In this document: positions 18,123 through 26,845 of the stretch, in pieces | Layout: each line of letters begins with the position of its first letter | Numbering within the stretch: the stretch's first letter is position 1 | Assembly: GCF_040438925.1 (NCBI RefSeq) | Contig: NZ_CP159258.1 | Coordinates: 5,913,001 to 5,977,000 of the forward strand | Direction of reading: 5' to 3' | DNA length: 64,000 nucleotides | Source of the DNA: Pseudomonas sp. MYb327 | GTDB lineage: Bacteria; Pseudomonadota; Gammaproteobacteria; Pseudomonadales; Pseudomonadaceae | Made by a program: the position numbers and the translations under genes | The notes under the pieces: generated by a model | The model's input: the letters and a program-made list of their open reading frames with translations, nothing else | Databases searched by the model: none | Told to the model about the DNA's origin: nothing

Positions 18123-18578
18123 TCAGAGCTTTCCATTCCCTTCCAACGCCCCCAACGGCACGCGTTTTTCGATGGCACTCGACAACACAATCGACGTCTT
18201 GCTGAACCCGAACGTGGCAATCCGGTTGATCAGATCCTCCAGTTCCGGCATCGAACCCACCGCCGCCTGCATGATCACGCACGGATCGCCGGTTACACGG
18301 TGGCATTCGGTCAGCTGTGGGATTTTGATCAGGTCGTCGTAGGCTTTCTGGTTGCCGTGCTGGTTCAGGCGCAGTTCGATCACGCACTGGATCGGAAGGC
18401 CAAGCTTGGCCATGTCGACTTTGGCCTGGTAACCAGTGATCACGCCGCAGGCTTCCAGTTTGGCCACGCGTTCGGCCACGGCCGGGGCAGACAGGTTGAC
18501 CTTGCGCGCGAGGTCGGCGTAGGACGCGCGACCGTTTTCCAGCAGGGCGCTGAGCAGCATGCGGTCGTACTTATCCAT
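18123..18578 (-). CDS. Lrp/AsnC family transcriptional regulator
   Basis: Regulator of 151 residues. The winged helix-turn-helix (about 3-55: LLSALLENGRASYADLARKVNLS, then PAVAERVAKLE) is followed by a RAM domain (about 65-140) with CHRVTGDPCVIMQAAVGSM. It is transcribed divergently from the yedA-like transporter 166 bp away, an arrangement that suggests it regulates that exporter. Effector unknown. Confidence 0.88.
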   Translation of the reverse strand: MDKYDRMLLSALLENGRASYADLARKVNLSAPAVAERVAKLEACGVITGYQAKVDMAKLGLPIQCVIELRLNQHGNQKAYDDLIKIPQLTECHRVTGDPCVIMQAAVGSMPELEDLINRIATFGFSKTSIVLSSAIEKRVPLGALEGNGKL

Positions 18579-18743
18579 CGGGCAGACTCCTGAACATCAC
18601 TGACTTTCGAAAACACGGTTTATAGCGCCGAACTCCGTGTTTTGAAAAGTGTACCGATGCTTTAAACAGGTTTTGTAACTTATTTTTCCGCGCCAGCCTT
18701 TCTAGAATAGCCCTTCACTCGTCTTGCCTGTGAGCTGCCCGCC

Positions 18744-19673
18744 ATGCCTGGTCCACGTCGCTTTCCCTTACCGTTAATCGCTGCCTTTTTCGCGTTGTAC
18801 GTGATTTGGGGCTCGACCTACCTGGTGATTCGTATTGGCGTGGAGTACTGGCCGCCGTTGCTGCTGGCGGGGATCCGTTTCGTGATTGCCGGGACCTTGA
18901 TGTACGCCTTCCTGCGTTGGCGCGGGGCGCCGGCACCGACCTGGGCGCAATGGAAAGCCGCGGGCATCATCGGTGTGTTGCTGCTGGCTTGTGGCAATGG
19001 CGCGGTCAGTGTGGCTGAGCACACCGGGGTTGCTTCCGGGGTAGCGGCGTTGGCGGTGGCGACGGTGCCGCTGTTTACCTTGCTCTTTGGCTATTTCTGG
19101 GGTGCGCGCAATACCCGTCTCGAATGGGCCGGAATTGCTCTCGGGCTCATCGGCATCGGCATGCTCAACCTCGGCTCCAACCTGCAATCGAGCCCGCTGG
19201 GCGCGGCGTTGCTGATCTTTGCGGCGGCGACCTGGGCCTTCGGTTCGGTCTGGAGCAAACACCTGCCATTGCCTCAGGGCGCGATGGCCAGCGCCGTGGA
19301 AATGCTGGTCGGCGGGGTGGTGTTGCTGATCGGCAGCGCAGTCAGCGGTGAGCACCTGGAAAAAATGCCGCCGATCGAAGGTTGGGCCGCGCTGGCGTAC
19401 CTGACCTTCTTCGGCTCGATCATCGCGTTCAACGCCTACATGTACCTGTTGAAACACGTGCGTCCTGCGGCGGCCACCAGTTATGCCTACGTCAACCCGG
19501 CGGTGGCGGTGTTGCTGGGCATCGTGTTTGTTGGCGAGACCATCGGCATCGAGGAAGCGCTGGCCATGTTGGTAATCATCAGCGCCGTGGTGTTGATCGG
19601 CTTGCCGCAGTGGCGTCGTGCTCCGGCGCTGCCGAAGGTGAAGGTGGTGCCGACAGAATCTCGTGTGAATTAG
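18744..19673 (+). CDS. yedA: YedA-like EamA (drug/metabolite) transporter
   Basis: Inner-membrane transporter of 309 residues, ten predicted helices in two EamA repeats. Strong similarity to E. coli YedA is visible in LYVIWGSTYLVIRIGVEYWP, NGAVSVAEHTGVASG, TWAFGSVWSKHLPLP and PAAATSYAYVNPAVAVLLG. DMT-family members commonly export amino acids or small metabolites; a divergent Lrp-type regulator supports an amino-acid-like substrate (inference). Confidence 0.85.
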   Translation: MPGPRRFPLPLIAAFFALYVIWGSTYLVIRIGVEYWPPLLLAGIRFVIAGTLMYAFLRWRGAPAPTWAQWKAAGIIGVLLLACGNGAVSVAEHTGVASGVAALAVATVPLFTLLFGYFWGARNTRLEWAGIALGLIGIGMLNLGSNLQSSPLGAALLIFAAATWAFGSVWSKHLPLPQGAMASAVEMLVGGVVLLIGSAVSGEHLEKMPPIEGWAALAYLTFFGSIIAFNAYMYLLKHVRPAAATSYAYVNPAVAVLLGIVFVGETIGIEEALAMLVIISAVVLIGLPQWRRAPALPKVKVVPTESRVN

Positions 19674-19738
19674 GGTAAACTGCGCGGCATTGCACACTTG
19701 TTCCGCACAACCGCGCTGAATTTTCCTACGGTATTCCC

Positions 19739-21076
19739 ATGACTTTCGCCACCCTTGGCCTGATCGAACCCTTGCTGCGCTCCCTTGAGACGCTCGGCTA
19801 CCAGACTCCGACGCCGGTTCAGGCGCAAGCCATTCCGGCAGTGCTGGCCGGTCGCGACCTGATGGCCGCCGCCCAGACCGGCACCGGCAAGACTGCCGGT
19901 TTCGCGCTGCCGCTCCTGCAATTGCTGGCGATGGGAGGGCCGAAAGTCACCGCCAACTCGGTGCGCGCGCTGATCCTGGTGCCGACCCGTGAACTGGCCG
20001 AGCAGGTCCACGAAGCCGTGCGTCAGTATGCCGAGAACTTGCCGTTGCGCACTTACGCGGTGTACGGCGGCGTCAGTATCAACCCGCAAATGATGAAACT
20101 GCGCAGCGGCGTCGATCTGCTGGTGGCGACCCCGGGCCGTTTGCTCGATCTGTTCCGCCAGAACGCGCTGAAGTTCAACCAGCTGCAAACCCTGGTGCTG
20201 GACGAAGCCGACCGCATGCTCGACCTGGGCTTTTCCGAGGAGCTGGCGAACATTTACCGCGCGCTGCCGAAGAAACGTCAGACGCTGCTGTTCTCCGCGA
20301 CCTTTTCCGACGACATCCGCCTGCTGGCCGGGCAAATGCTCAACGACCCACTGACGGTTGAAGTCAGCCCGCGCAACGTCGCTGCCAACACCGTCAAGCA
20401 GTGGATCGTGACGGTGGACAAGAAGCGTAAACCAGAGCTGTTTGTGCACTTGATGCGCAAGGGCAAGTGGAAGCAGGTGCTGGTGTTCGCCAAGACCCGT
20501 AATGGCGTGGACGCGCTGGTGGAAAAGCTTCAGGGCCTGGGCATCAACGCCGACGGCATCCACGGCGACAAGCCGCAGGCGACCCGTCAGCGTGCGCTGG
20601 ATCGTTTCAAGGCGAGTGAAGTGCAGATCCTGGTCGCCACTGACGTCGCGGCCCGTGGCCTGGATATCGAAGACTTGCCGCTGGTGGTCAATTTCGACTT
20701 GCCGATCGTGGCCGAGGACTACATCCACCGCATTGGTCGTACCGGCCGCGCGGGCTCGACTGGCGAGGCCATTTCGCTGGTTTGCGCGGATGAAGTGAAT
20801 CTTCTGTCGGCCATCGAGATGTTGACCCGTCAGACGTTGAAGCGTCAGAACGAACCGGATTTCGAGCCTGAGCATCGGGTGCCGGATACCGATGCCAGCG
20901 GGCAGGTCGTCAAGAAGCCGAAAAAACCGAAGAAGCCCAAGGCTTCGGGTGGCGGCGGCAAGCGCAACCTGGGTAAGTGGGTTGATAGCGGTGAAGTTGC
21001 GCCGGCTGAACCTTCGGTCAAGCCTGTGCGCAAAGTACCGGTGTTTAACACTGGGCCGCGTAAGCGCAAGCCTTAA
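19739..21076 (+). CDS. rhlE: DEAD-box ATP-dependent RNA helicase RhlE
   Basis: RNA helicase of 445 residues. Q motif GYQTPTPVQAQAIP, Walker A AQTGTGKTAGF, PTRELAEQV, DEAD box VLDEADRML, SAT motif FSATFSDD, ATDVAARGLDI and HRIGRTGRAG are all present in order. The C-terminal tail (about 375-445) is Lys/Pro-rich and basic (KKPKKPKKPKAS), typical of RNA-binding extensions in RhlE. RhlE acts in ribosome assembly and mRNA turnover. No strong Shine-Dalgarno is visible before the ATG. Confidence 0.93.
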   Translation: MTFATLGLIEPLLRSLETLGYQTPTPVQAQAIPAVLAGRDLMAAAQTGTGKTAGFALPLLQLLAMGGPKVTANSVRALILVPTRELAEQVHEAVRQYAENLPLRTYAVYGGVSINPQMMKLRSGVDLLVATPGRLLDLFRQNALKFNQLQTLVLDEADRMLDLGFSEELANIYRALPKKRQTLLFSATFSDDIRLLAGQMLNDPLTVEVSPRNVAANTVKQWIVTVDKKRKPELFVHLMRKGKWKQVLVFAKTRNGVDALVEKLQGLGINADGIHGDKPQATRQRALDRFKASEVQILVATDVAARGLDIEDLPLVVNFDLPIVAEDYIHRIGRTGRAGSTGEAISLVCADEVNLLSAIEMLTRQTLKRQNEPDFEPEHRVPDTDASGQVVKKPKKPKKPKASGGGGKRNLGKWVDSGEVAPAEPSVKPVRKVPVFNTGPRKRKP

Positions 21077-21090
21077 GGCGCGTCAAGATT

Positions 21091-21160
21091 TGAGCTGCAA
21101 GCGGCAAGTTCACAGCGGTTAACTTGTAGCTTGCTGCTTATAGCTTGCCGCTGTTCCTAA
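21091..21160. repeat. Intergenic inverted repeat between rhlE and the flavoprotein gene
   Basis: GCTGCAAGCGGCAAG on the left is partly complementary to CTTGTAGCTTGCTGC and TAGCTTGCCGCT on the right. The sequence resembles another common Pseudomonas intergenic palindrome and may serve as a shared terminator; there is no T run. Confidence 0.4.
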
Positions 21161-22385
21161 GCCACTCCACCATCCCCATCCCCGCCGCCCGTCCACTGGC
21201 AAAACACGCGGTTAGCAGATAGCCGCCCGTCGGCGCTTCCCAATCCAGCATTTCCCCTGCGCAGAAAACCCCAGGCAATGGCTTGAGCATCAAGCGCTCA
21301 TCCATTGCTTCGAACCTAACACCGCCTGCGCTGCTGATGGCTTCGTCCAGTGGACGGGTTTTCACCAGCGTCATCGGCAGCGCCTTGATCGCCTTGGCTA
21401 GCAATGACATGTCGCTGAAGGTCTCGGCAGGTGTCAGCTCTCGCAGCAGTGCCGCTTTTACCCCGTCGATCCCCAACTGACTGTGCAGATGCTTGGCCAT
21501 CGAGCGTGAGCCGCGTGGTTTGCTCAATGCGGCCTGGATTTTATCCACAGGCCGACCGGGCAGGAGATCCAGGTGAATGGTCGCCGAACCATGCTGGTTG
21601 ATCGCCTCGCGGATCGGCGCCGACAGGGCGTAGATCAGACTGCCTTCAATCCCCGTGCCGGTGATCACGCATTCACCGAGCCTCGGAACGTCGTCGTTGA
21701 GGCCGATGGCGATGTTTTTCAGCGGTGCTCCGGCGAATTTGCTGACCATCAATTCGCTCCAGGCCTGCACCTCGAAGCCGCAATTACTTGGCTGCAAGGG
21801 CGCAAGTCCTACACCGCGTTGCTCCAGTGGCAGCATCCACGCACCGTCCGAACCCAGGCGTGACCAGCTGCCGCCACCGAGGGCGAGCAAGGTGGCGTCG
21901 GCGTGTACGGTTTTTTCGCCTTCGGGGCTGGCAATGCGCAAATCACCTTGATCATTCCAGCCAAGCCAGCGATGCCGGGTGTGGATAACTACGCCGCTGT
22001 CGCGCAAGCGCTTGAGCCAGGCACGCAATAGCGGCGCGGCTTTCATGTCGGTGGGAAACACCCGACCGGAGCTGCCAACAAAGGTTTCGATACCCAGGTC
22101 ATGTATCCACTGGCACAACGCGTCGGCGCCGAAGCTGCGCAACAGCGGCGCAATCTGCGGTGCCCGTTCGGCATAGCGGGCGAGGAACGCCGGGTAGGCT
22201 TCGGAATGGGTAATGTTCATGCCGCCGACGCCAGCCAGAAGGAATTTTCTTCCTACGGAAGGCATGCCGTCGTACAGATCGACCTTGATCCCGGCCTGGC
22301 TCAACACTTCAGCGGCCATCAGCCCGGCGGGGCCACCACCGATGATGGCGACTTGAGGGGGAAGGGCTGGCGAGGATTGGGTCAT
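21138..22385 (-). CDS. TIGR03862-type (BaiN-like) FAD flavoprotein
   Basis: Flavoprotein of 415 residues. N-terminal dinucleotide fold IIGGGPAGLMAAEVLSQ (about 12-28) binds FAD, followed by the HI0933/BaiN signature GRKFLLAGVGGMNITHSE. LLALGGGSWSRLGSDG and the C-terminal GVFCAGEMLDWEAPTGGYLL also fit. The family (TIGR03862, related to BaiN/RdsA oxidoreductases) has no settled reaction. Start is the Met at 22383-22385; the frame is open further upstream but lacks a good start. Confidence 0.85.
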   Translation of the reverse strand: MTQSSPALPPQVAIIGGGPAGLMAAEVLSQAGIKVDLYDGMPSVGRKFLLAGVGGMNITHSEAYPAFLARYAERAPQIAPLLRSFGADALCQWIHDLGIETFVGSSGRVFPTDMKAAPLLRAWLKRLRDSGVVIHTRHRWLGWNDQGDLRIASPEGEKTVHADATLLALGGGSWSRLGSDGAWMLPLEQRGVGLAPLQPSNCGFEVQAWSELMVSKFAGAPLKNIAIGLNDDVPRLGECVITGTGIEGSLIYALSAPIREAINQHGSATIHLDLLPGRPVDKIQAALSKPRGSRSMAKHLHSQLGIDGVKAALLRELTPAETFSDMSLLAKAIKALPMTLVKTRPLDEAISSAGGVRFEAMDERLMLKPLPGVFCAGEMLDWEAPTGGYLLTACFASGRAAGMGMVEWLRNSGKL

Positions 22386-22441
22386 GGAATGAACTGCGGT
22401 CTGGCGGAATTGAGGCGGGCATTCTATCAGCCAAAATCTCT

Positions 22442-22530
22442 CTGGGAGCGGGCTTGCCCGCGATAGCGGACTGGCAGTCAGCAAAATGTTGAATGTGCTG
22501 GCGTCATCGCGGGCAAGCCCGCTCCTACAG
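22442..22530. repeat. REPIN, TGTAGGAGC family
   Basis: CTGGGAGCGGGCTTGCCCGC and, inverted, GCGGGCAAGCCCGCTCCTAC around a 45-bp spacer. It occupies much of the 281-bp gap between two leftward genes. The rest of that gap has one DnaA-box-like TTATCCACA at 22620-22628. Confidence 0.85.
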
Positions 22531-22666
22531 GGAATGTGGTGGATTTGAACGCGTGATTAAAAAATGATCACAGTTCTGTAGCCCATGCCCCGTATGGCCT
22601 GTAGTCCGTTTCACTCAGGTTATCCACAGGCAGTTCCACAGGCATTGTGGGTAAAGCATCCACAAC

Positions 22667-23587
22667 TCAGTGACAGCCTGATGACTGCCAGACCCGCTGC
22701 GCGCTGTGATGCAGGATGCCGTGGCGGCGGGCGAGGGCCTTGCGGTCCTTGCTGTAGCCGCCGCCGATCACGCCGACTACCGGAATGTCACGACCCAGGC
22801 AATGGCGCATGACGCTTTCATCGCGGGCGGCGACGCCTTCGTCTGTCAGCTTCAGATAACCGAGTGCGTCGTCCTTGTGCACATCGACACCGGCGTCGTA
22901 CAGCACCAGGTCCGGCTGATAGAGCGGCAGCAAGTAGTTGAGCGCATCATCGACCACTTTCAAGTAATCGGCATCGCCCATGCCGTTGGGGAGTGGAATG
23001 TCCCAGTCGCTTTCAGCTTTGCGCGCGGGAAAATTCTTTTCGCAATGCAGGGAAACGGTGATGGCTTCCGACGTGTTTTGCAGGATGCGTGCAGTCCCGT
23101 CGCCCTGATGCACATCGCAGTCGAAGATCAGCACCCGGTTGACGCGACCGCTTTCCAGCAGGAAATGGCTGATCACCGCCAGGTCGTTGAAGATGCAGAA
23201 CCCGGCCGGGTGGTCGTAGTGCGCGTGGTGAGTGCCGCCGGCCAAGTGACAGGCCAGACCATGTTCCAGCGCCTGCTCGGCCGCCAGCAACGAGCCGCCG
23301 ACTGCCCGCACCGTACGCCGGGCCAGCGCTTCGCTCCAGGGCAGGCCGAGGCGCCGTTGGTCCTCGCGGGACAATTCGCCGCCCATGTAGCGTTCGATAT
23401 ACGCAGGGTCATGTGCCAGGGCGAGAATCTCTGGCGGGCAGAGCTCCGGGCGCAGCAAGTCGGCGTCGCGGGTCAGGCCGCTGTCCACCAGGTGATCGCG
23501 CAGCAGGCGAAATTTGTCCATGGGGAAGCGGTGATCCGCCGGGAACTCGGGGCTGTAGTCTTCGTGATAAATCAGCGGCAGCGGCAT
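22667..23587 (-). CDS. Histone deacetylase-like (arginase/deacetylase fold) hydrolase
   Basis: Zinc amidohydrolase of 306 residues. HDAC signatures are GGTHHAHYDHPAGFCIFND, the metal ligands in IFDCDVHQGDG (Asp, His) and YDAGVDVHKDD (Asp), and the GGGYSKD tyrosine region. Bacterial members deacetylate acetoin-utilisation-type or polyamine-like substrates or lysines; the substrate is unknown here. I chose Met 23585-23587 (MPLPLIYHEDYSPEFP), the usual family N-terminus; a longer frame from 23644 would add 19 residues. Confidence 0.87.
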   Translation of the reverse strand: MPLPLIYHEDYSPEFPADHRFPMDKFRLLRDHLVDSGLTRDADLLRPELCPPEILALAHDPAYIERYMGGELSREDQRRLGLPWSEALARRTVRAVGGSLLAAEQALEHGLACHLAGGTHHAHYDHPAGFCIFNDLAVISHFLLESGRVNRVLIFDCDVHQGDGTARILQNTSEAITVSLHCEKNFPARKAESDWDIPLPNGMGDADYLKVVDDALNYLLPLYQPDLVLYDAGVDVHKDDALGYLKLTDEGVAARDESVMRHCLGRDIPVVGVIGGGYSKDRKALARRHGILHHSAQRVWQSSGCH

Positions 23588-23661
23588 GATGATTTCGTAC
23601 GGGAATGAGTGAAGGATCCTACCAGCGATGTAGACTTGCGGCACGGAAACGGGGGAATACG

Positions 23662-24231
23662 ATGGAGCCGATATTGGAGCTTGCGAGCGCTCGACTGCTG
23701 TTGCGTCAGTGGCGCGATGAGGATTTGCCGGAGTTTGCGGCGATGTGTGCCGACCCTCAGGTCATGCGATATTTTCCGGCAGCCTTGAGTCGACTGGAAA
23801 GCGCTTCGCTGATCGGCCGGGTTCGCGGTCATTTTGCCGAGCACGGTTTTGGCCTGTGGGCGCTGGAGCGCAAGGACACCGGGCAGTTCATCGGCTTTAC
23901 CGGGCTCGGCGTGGTCGGTTTCGACGGGCATTTCACTCCAGCCATCGAAATCGGCTGGCGCCTGGCGCGCAAACATTGGGGCCTGGGTTACGCCAGCGAA
24001 GCGGCATGGACCGCTCTGCGCTGCGGGTTTGATCGTTTGGCCCTGAATGAAGTCGTGTCCTTCACCGCTGACAGCAATTTGCCGTCGCAGAAAGTCATGC
24101 AAGCCATCGGCATGCACCATGACCCGGCCGATGACTTCGAACACCCGAATCTTGCCGTCGACCATCCCCTGCGGCATCACGTGCTGTATCGCATCAGCCG
24201 TGAACAATGGCTGCAAACCTTGCATGGATAA
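23662..24231 (+). CDS. GNAT family N-acetyltransferase (RimJ/RimL type)
   Basis: Acetyltransferase of 189 residues. The N-terminus TARL-like LASARLLLRQWRDEDLPEF, the acetyl-CoA loop region IGWRLARKHWGLGYASEA and the C-terminal NLPSQKVMQAIGM are typical of ribosomal-protein-type GNATs. ATG 23662 has GGGGGAA 6 nt upstream. It is divergent from the deacetylase-like gene, whose start is 74 bp away, so the two may share a regulatory region. Substrate unknown. Confidence 0.86.
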   Translation: MEPILELASARLLLRQWRDEDLPEFAAMCADPQVMRYFPAALSRLESASLIGRVRGHFAEHGFGLWALERKDTGQFIGFTGLGVVGFDGHFTPAIEIGWRLARKHWGLGYASEAAWTALRCGFDRLALNEVVSFTADSNLPSQKVMQAIGMHHDPADDFEHPNLAVDHPLRHHVLYRISREQWLQTLHG

Positions 24232-24337
24232 CCTGGGCCGGACGTTTACAATAGCCCTCATGTTGGCCCGGGCCAGAAACTGAATCGACCGACGCAGCCA
24301 AGACTGCGCGGCATTGCGTTGTTTGAGGAGAGTCTGA

Positions 24338-25207
24338 ATGAGCCAAGTGTTGGAAGATCTGGTCGACCTGCTGACCCTGGAGCCGATCGAAGAGAACCTC
24401 TTCCGTGGTCGCAGTCAGGACCTGGGTTTTCGGCAGCTGTTCGGTGGTCAGGTGCTCGGCCAGTCGCTGTCGGCGGCCAGTCAGACGGTCGAAGAGACGC
24501 GCCATGTGCATTCGATGCACGGCTATTTCCTGCGTCCGGGCGATGCCGGGTTGCCGGTGGTGTATCAGGTTGACCGGGTGCGTGACGGCGGCAGTTTCAG
24601 CACGCGCCGCGTAACGGCGATCCAGAAGGGCCACCCGATTTTCACGTGCAGCGCTTCGTTTCAGTACGACGAAGAAGGTTTCCAGCACCAGAGTGAAATG
24701 CCGCAGGTTGTCGGCCCGGAAAACCTGCCGTCGGAGCTGGAGATCACCCAGCAACGCGCACACCTGATTCCCGAGAAAATGCGCGAAAAGCTGCTGTGCC
24801 CGAAGCCGATCGAGTTCCGGCCGATCACCGAAAAAGATCCCTACAACCCACAACCGTCTGACCCGATCAAGTACGTGTGGTTTCGCGCCGACGGTGCCTT
24901 GGCCGACTCCCCGGCGCTGCATAAGTATTTGCTGGCCTACGCCTCGGATTTCGGTCTGCTGACCACCTCGATGCAGCCTCACGGCAAGTCGGTCTGGCAT
25001 AAGGACATGCAGGTCGCCAGCCTTGATCACTCGTTGTGGTTCCACGCCGATCTGCGTGCCGATGACTGGTTACTGTACGCGATGGACAGTCCGTGGGCGG
25101 GTAACTCTCGCGGCTTTTCCCGTGGCAGCGTGTTCAACCGCGCCGGGCAACTGGTGGCGTCGGTGACGCAGGAAGGCTTGATTCGTCATCGCAAGGATTG
25201 GGCATGA
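24338..25207 (+). CDS. tesB: Acyl-CoA thioesterase II
   Basis: Double-hotdog thioesterase of 289 residues (E. coli TesB is 286) that hydrolyses medium/long acyl-CoA. Recognisable segments are LFGGQVLGQSLSAASQTV, SMHGYFLRPGD, DRVRDGGSFSTRRV and the C-terminal SLDHSLWFHADLRADDWLLY with the catalytic-region Asp, then SRGFSRGSVFNRAGQLVASV. A GAGGAGAG ribosome-binding site precedes the ATG. Its stop overlaps the start of the HAD gene (ATGA), so the two are translationally coupled. Confidence 0.94.
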   Translation: MSQVLEDLVDLLTLEPIEENLFRGRSQDLGFRQLFGGQVLGQSLSAASQTVEETRHVHSMHGYFLRPGDAGLPVVYQVDRVRDGGSFSTRRVTAIQKGHPIFTCSASFQYDEEGFQHQSEMPQVVGPENLPSELEITQQRAHLIPEKMREKLLCPKPIEFRPITEKDPYNPQPSDPIKYVWFRADGALADSPALHKYLLAYASDFGLLTTSMQPHGKSVWHKDMQVASLDHSLWFHADLRADDWLLYAMDSPWAGNSRGFSRGSVFNRAGQLVASVTQEGLIRHRKDWA

Positions 25208-25797
25208 GCCTGGCCGACGTGCGTCACTGGGTGTTCGACATGGACGGCACCCTGACGGTGGCCGTGCATGATTTCGCCGCGATTCGCGTGGCGTTGGCGA
25301 TTCCCGCCGAAGACGACATCCTGACTCACCTCGCCGCGCTGCCGCCCGACGAAGCGGCGGCCAAACATGCCTGGTTGCTGGAGCATGAACGGGACCTGGC
25401 GCTCGGTTCGAAACCGGCACCGGGTGCCGTGGAATTGGTGCGTGACCTGGCCGCTCGCGGTTATCGCCTGGGCATCCTCACGCGCAATGCCCGCGAGTTG
25501 GCGCATGTCACGCTGGAGGCGATTGGCCTGGCCGATTGCTTCGCGGTTGACGATGTATTGGGGCGCGACGAAGCACCGCCAAAACCCCATCCCGGTGGTT
25601 TGCTGAAATTGGCGCAAGCCTGGGACGTGCCAGCGAGTGAGTTGGTGATGGTCGGTGATTACCGTTTTGATCTGGATTGCGGGCGAGCGGCGGGCGCGCG
25701 GACGGTGTTGGTGAATTTGCCGGATAATCCGTGGCCGGAATTGACCGATTGGCATGCGGCGGATTGTGTTGAGTTGCGGCAGATGCTGTCGGCTTGA
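25204..25797 (+). CDS. HAD family phosphatase
   Basis: HAD hydrolase of 197 residues. Motif I VFDMDGTLT (nucleophile Asp), helical cap (about 20-75), motif II LTRNAR (Thr), motif III Lys in PPKPHPGG, and motif IV MVGDYRFDLDCGRAAG. This resembles small-substrate phosphatases of the phosphoglycolate/GMP type. The ATG overlaps the tesB stop. Physiological substrate unknown. Confidence 0.87.
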   Translation: MSLADVRHWVFDMDGTLTVAVHDFAAIRVALAIPAEDDILTHLAALPPDEAAAKHAWLLEHERDLALGSKPAPGAVELVRDLAARGYRLGILTRNARELAHVTLEAIGLADCFAVDDVLGRDEAPPKPHPGGLLKLAQAWDVPASELVMVGDYRFDLDCGRAAGARTVLVNLPDNPWPELTDWHAADCVELRQMLSA

Positions 25798-25803
25798 GGC
25801 CCT

Positions 25804-25862
25804 TTCGCGAGCAGGCTCGCTCCCACAGTTGATCGCATTCATTGTGGGAGCCTGCTCGCGAA
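25804..25862. repeat. REPIN, GTGGGAGCGAGCCTGCTCGCGAA family
   Basis: TTCGCGAGCAGGCTCGCTCC and its inverted partner GGGAGCCTGCTCGCGAA separated by about 20 bp, between convergent genes where it may act as a bidirectional terminator. Confidence 0.85.
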
Positions 25863-25885
25863 GGCATCGGACCTGACAACGCAGG

Positions 25886-26845
25886 TTATTGAGCAAACAA
25901 CGCCTTCTGCCCCTCCGGCGACGTAAACATCCCATTCCCGTCATGCCCCACACCGGGCACCTCGATCAGCCGCTGATTCAACCCCTGCGGTTGCAGCCGC
26001 TTTAGATAATCAAAGTAAAAACGCCCACGGGCCAATCGATTCGCGCCCTGGGCCTTGGCTTCGCAACTTTTATCCAGTGCCGGATGATTCGGGTCGTTGT
26101 CCTGCTGCCCCAGCAGATAAACGATGTCGCGCTTGAGGTATTTTTCCTGCAATTGCGCGGGCGTTTGTCCTTCGGCGTAGGCAGGCAAGTCTGTCAGCCC
26201 GTACTTCCAGCGATTGAATTGCGGACATCCGGCGTGGTTGAAGGCCACCGGCCGGCGCTCATCGAAGTAGGCGTATGACGACGGATTGGCGATCACGTAG
26301 CGCACCTTCACACCCGCGGCTTCGAGTGCCGACAGATCGTGGCCGAGCAAGGCGTAGCGTTGCACCACCTGAGCGCCGCCGGAGTGCCCGGCGATGATGA
26401 TTTGCTTCACATCCGAAAACTGCTGGCGATCACTCAGTCGAGCGATGATTTCGTCCAGCGCCTCGTAGGAACTCAAACGAAACGGCGCGGTGGATTCGCC
26501 CCCGGCCATCCATTCATTGCCCTGCCAGCGCAAAACCGTGTCAGACACCGGATGCAGCGCAACGTCGGTTTCATTGAGAAATTGCGGAGCGATCACCAGG
26601 GTCGTCGCACTTTGTCCGGCCAGTTCGACCGCGTGTTCGCCGGTTTGCAGATAGGTTTGTGCATTGCGCGGGCGGCCGTGGATGATGATCAGCACGCGTT
26701 CGATTTTCGCCGGGGCGGGACTGATGCCCACCGCCATTTCACCTGATTTCAACAACAGGCGCCCGGGGCTGATGTCCTTGACCCCCGGCTCGGCAGCCTG
26801 GGTACTTGCGCAAGTGATCAGCAACGCCAACAGCCATTTTTTCAT
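25886..26845 (-). CDS. Secreted alpha/beta hydrolase
   Basis: Protein of 319 residues with a Sec signal peptide (1-17, ending TQA). An alpha/beta-hydrolase fold is suggested by the oxyanion-region LIIIHGRPRNAQTY, the nucleophile elbow IIAGHSGGAQ (Ser about 170) and a late His in VPGVGHDGNGMF. Substrate unknown; location periplasmic or extracellular. Its ATG directly follows the TAA of ypfJ on the same strand, so the two form an operon. Confidence 0.78.
   Translation of the reverse strand: MKKWLLALLITCASTQAAEPGVKDISPGRLLLKSGEMAVGISPAPAKIERVLIIIHGRPRNAQTYLQTGEHAVELAGQSATTLVIAPQFLNETDVALHPVSDTVLRWQGNEWMAGGESTAPFRLSSYEALDEIIARLSDRQQFSDVKQIIIAGHSGGAQVVQRYALLGHDLSALEAAGVKVRYVIANPSSYAYFDERRPVAFNHAGCPQFNRWKYGLTDLPAYAEGQTPAQLQEKYLKRDIVYLLGQQDNDPNHPALDKSCEAKAQGANRLARGRFYFDYLKRLQPQGLNQRLIEVPGVGHDGNGMFTSPEGQKALFAQ

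Noticed and set aside
22620..22628. DnaA-box-like TTATCCACA near TTCCACAGG and TGTGGGTAA
   Set aside because: Only one exact box, no cluster, no AT-rich unwinding region and no dnaA/dnaN nearby. Two further TTATCCACA copies fall inside coding genes (21541 and 54354), so chance is sufficient. Not an origin.
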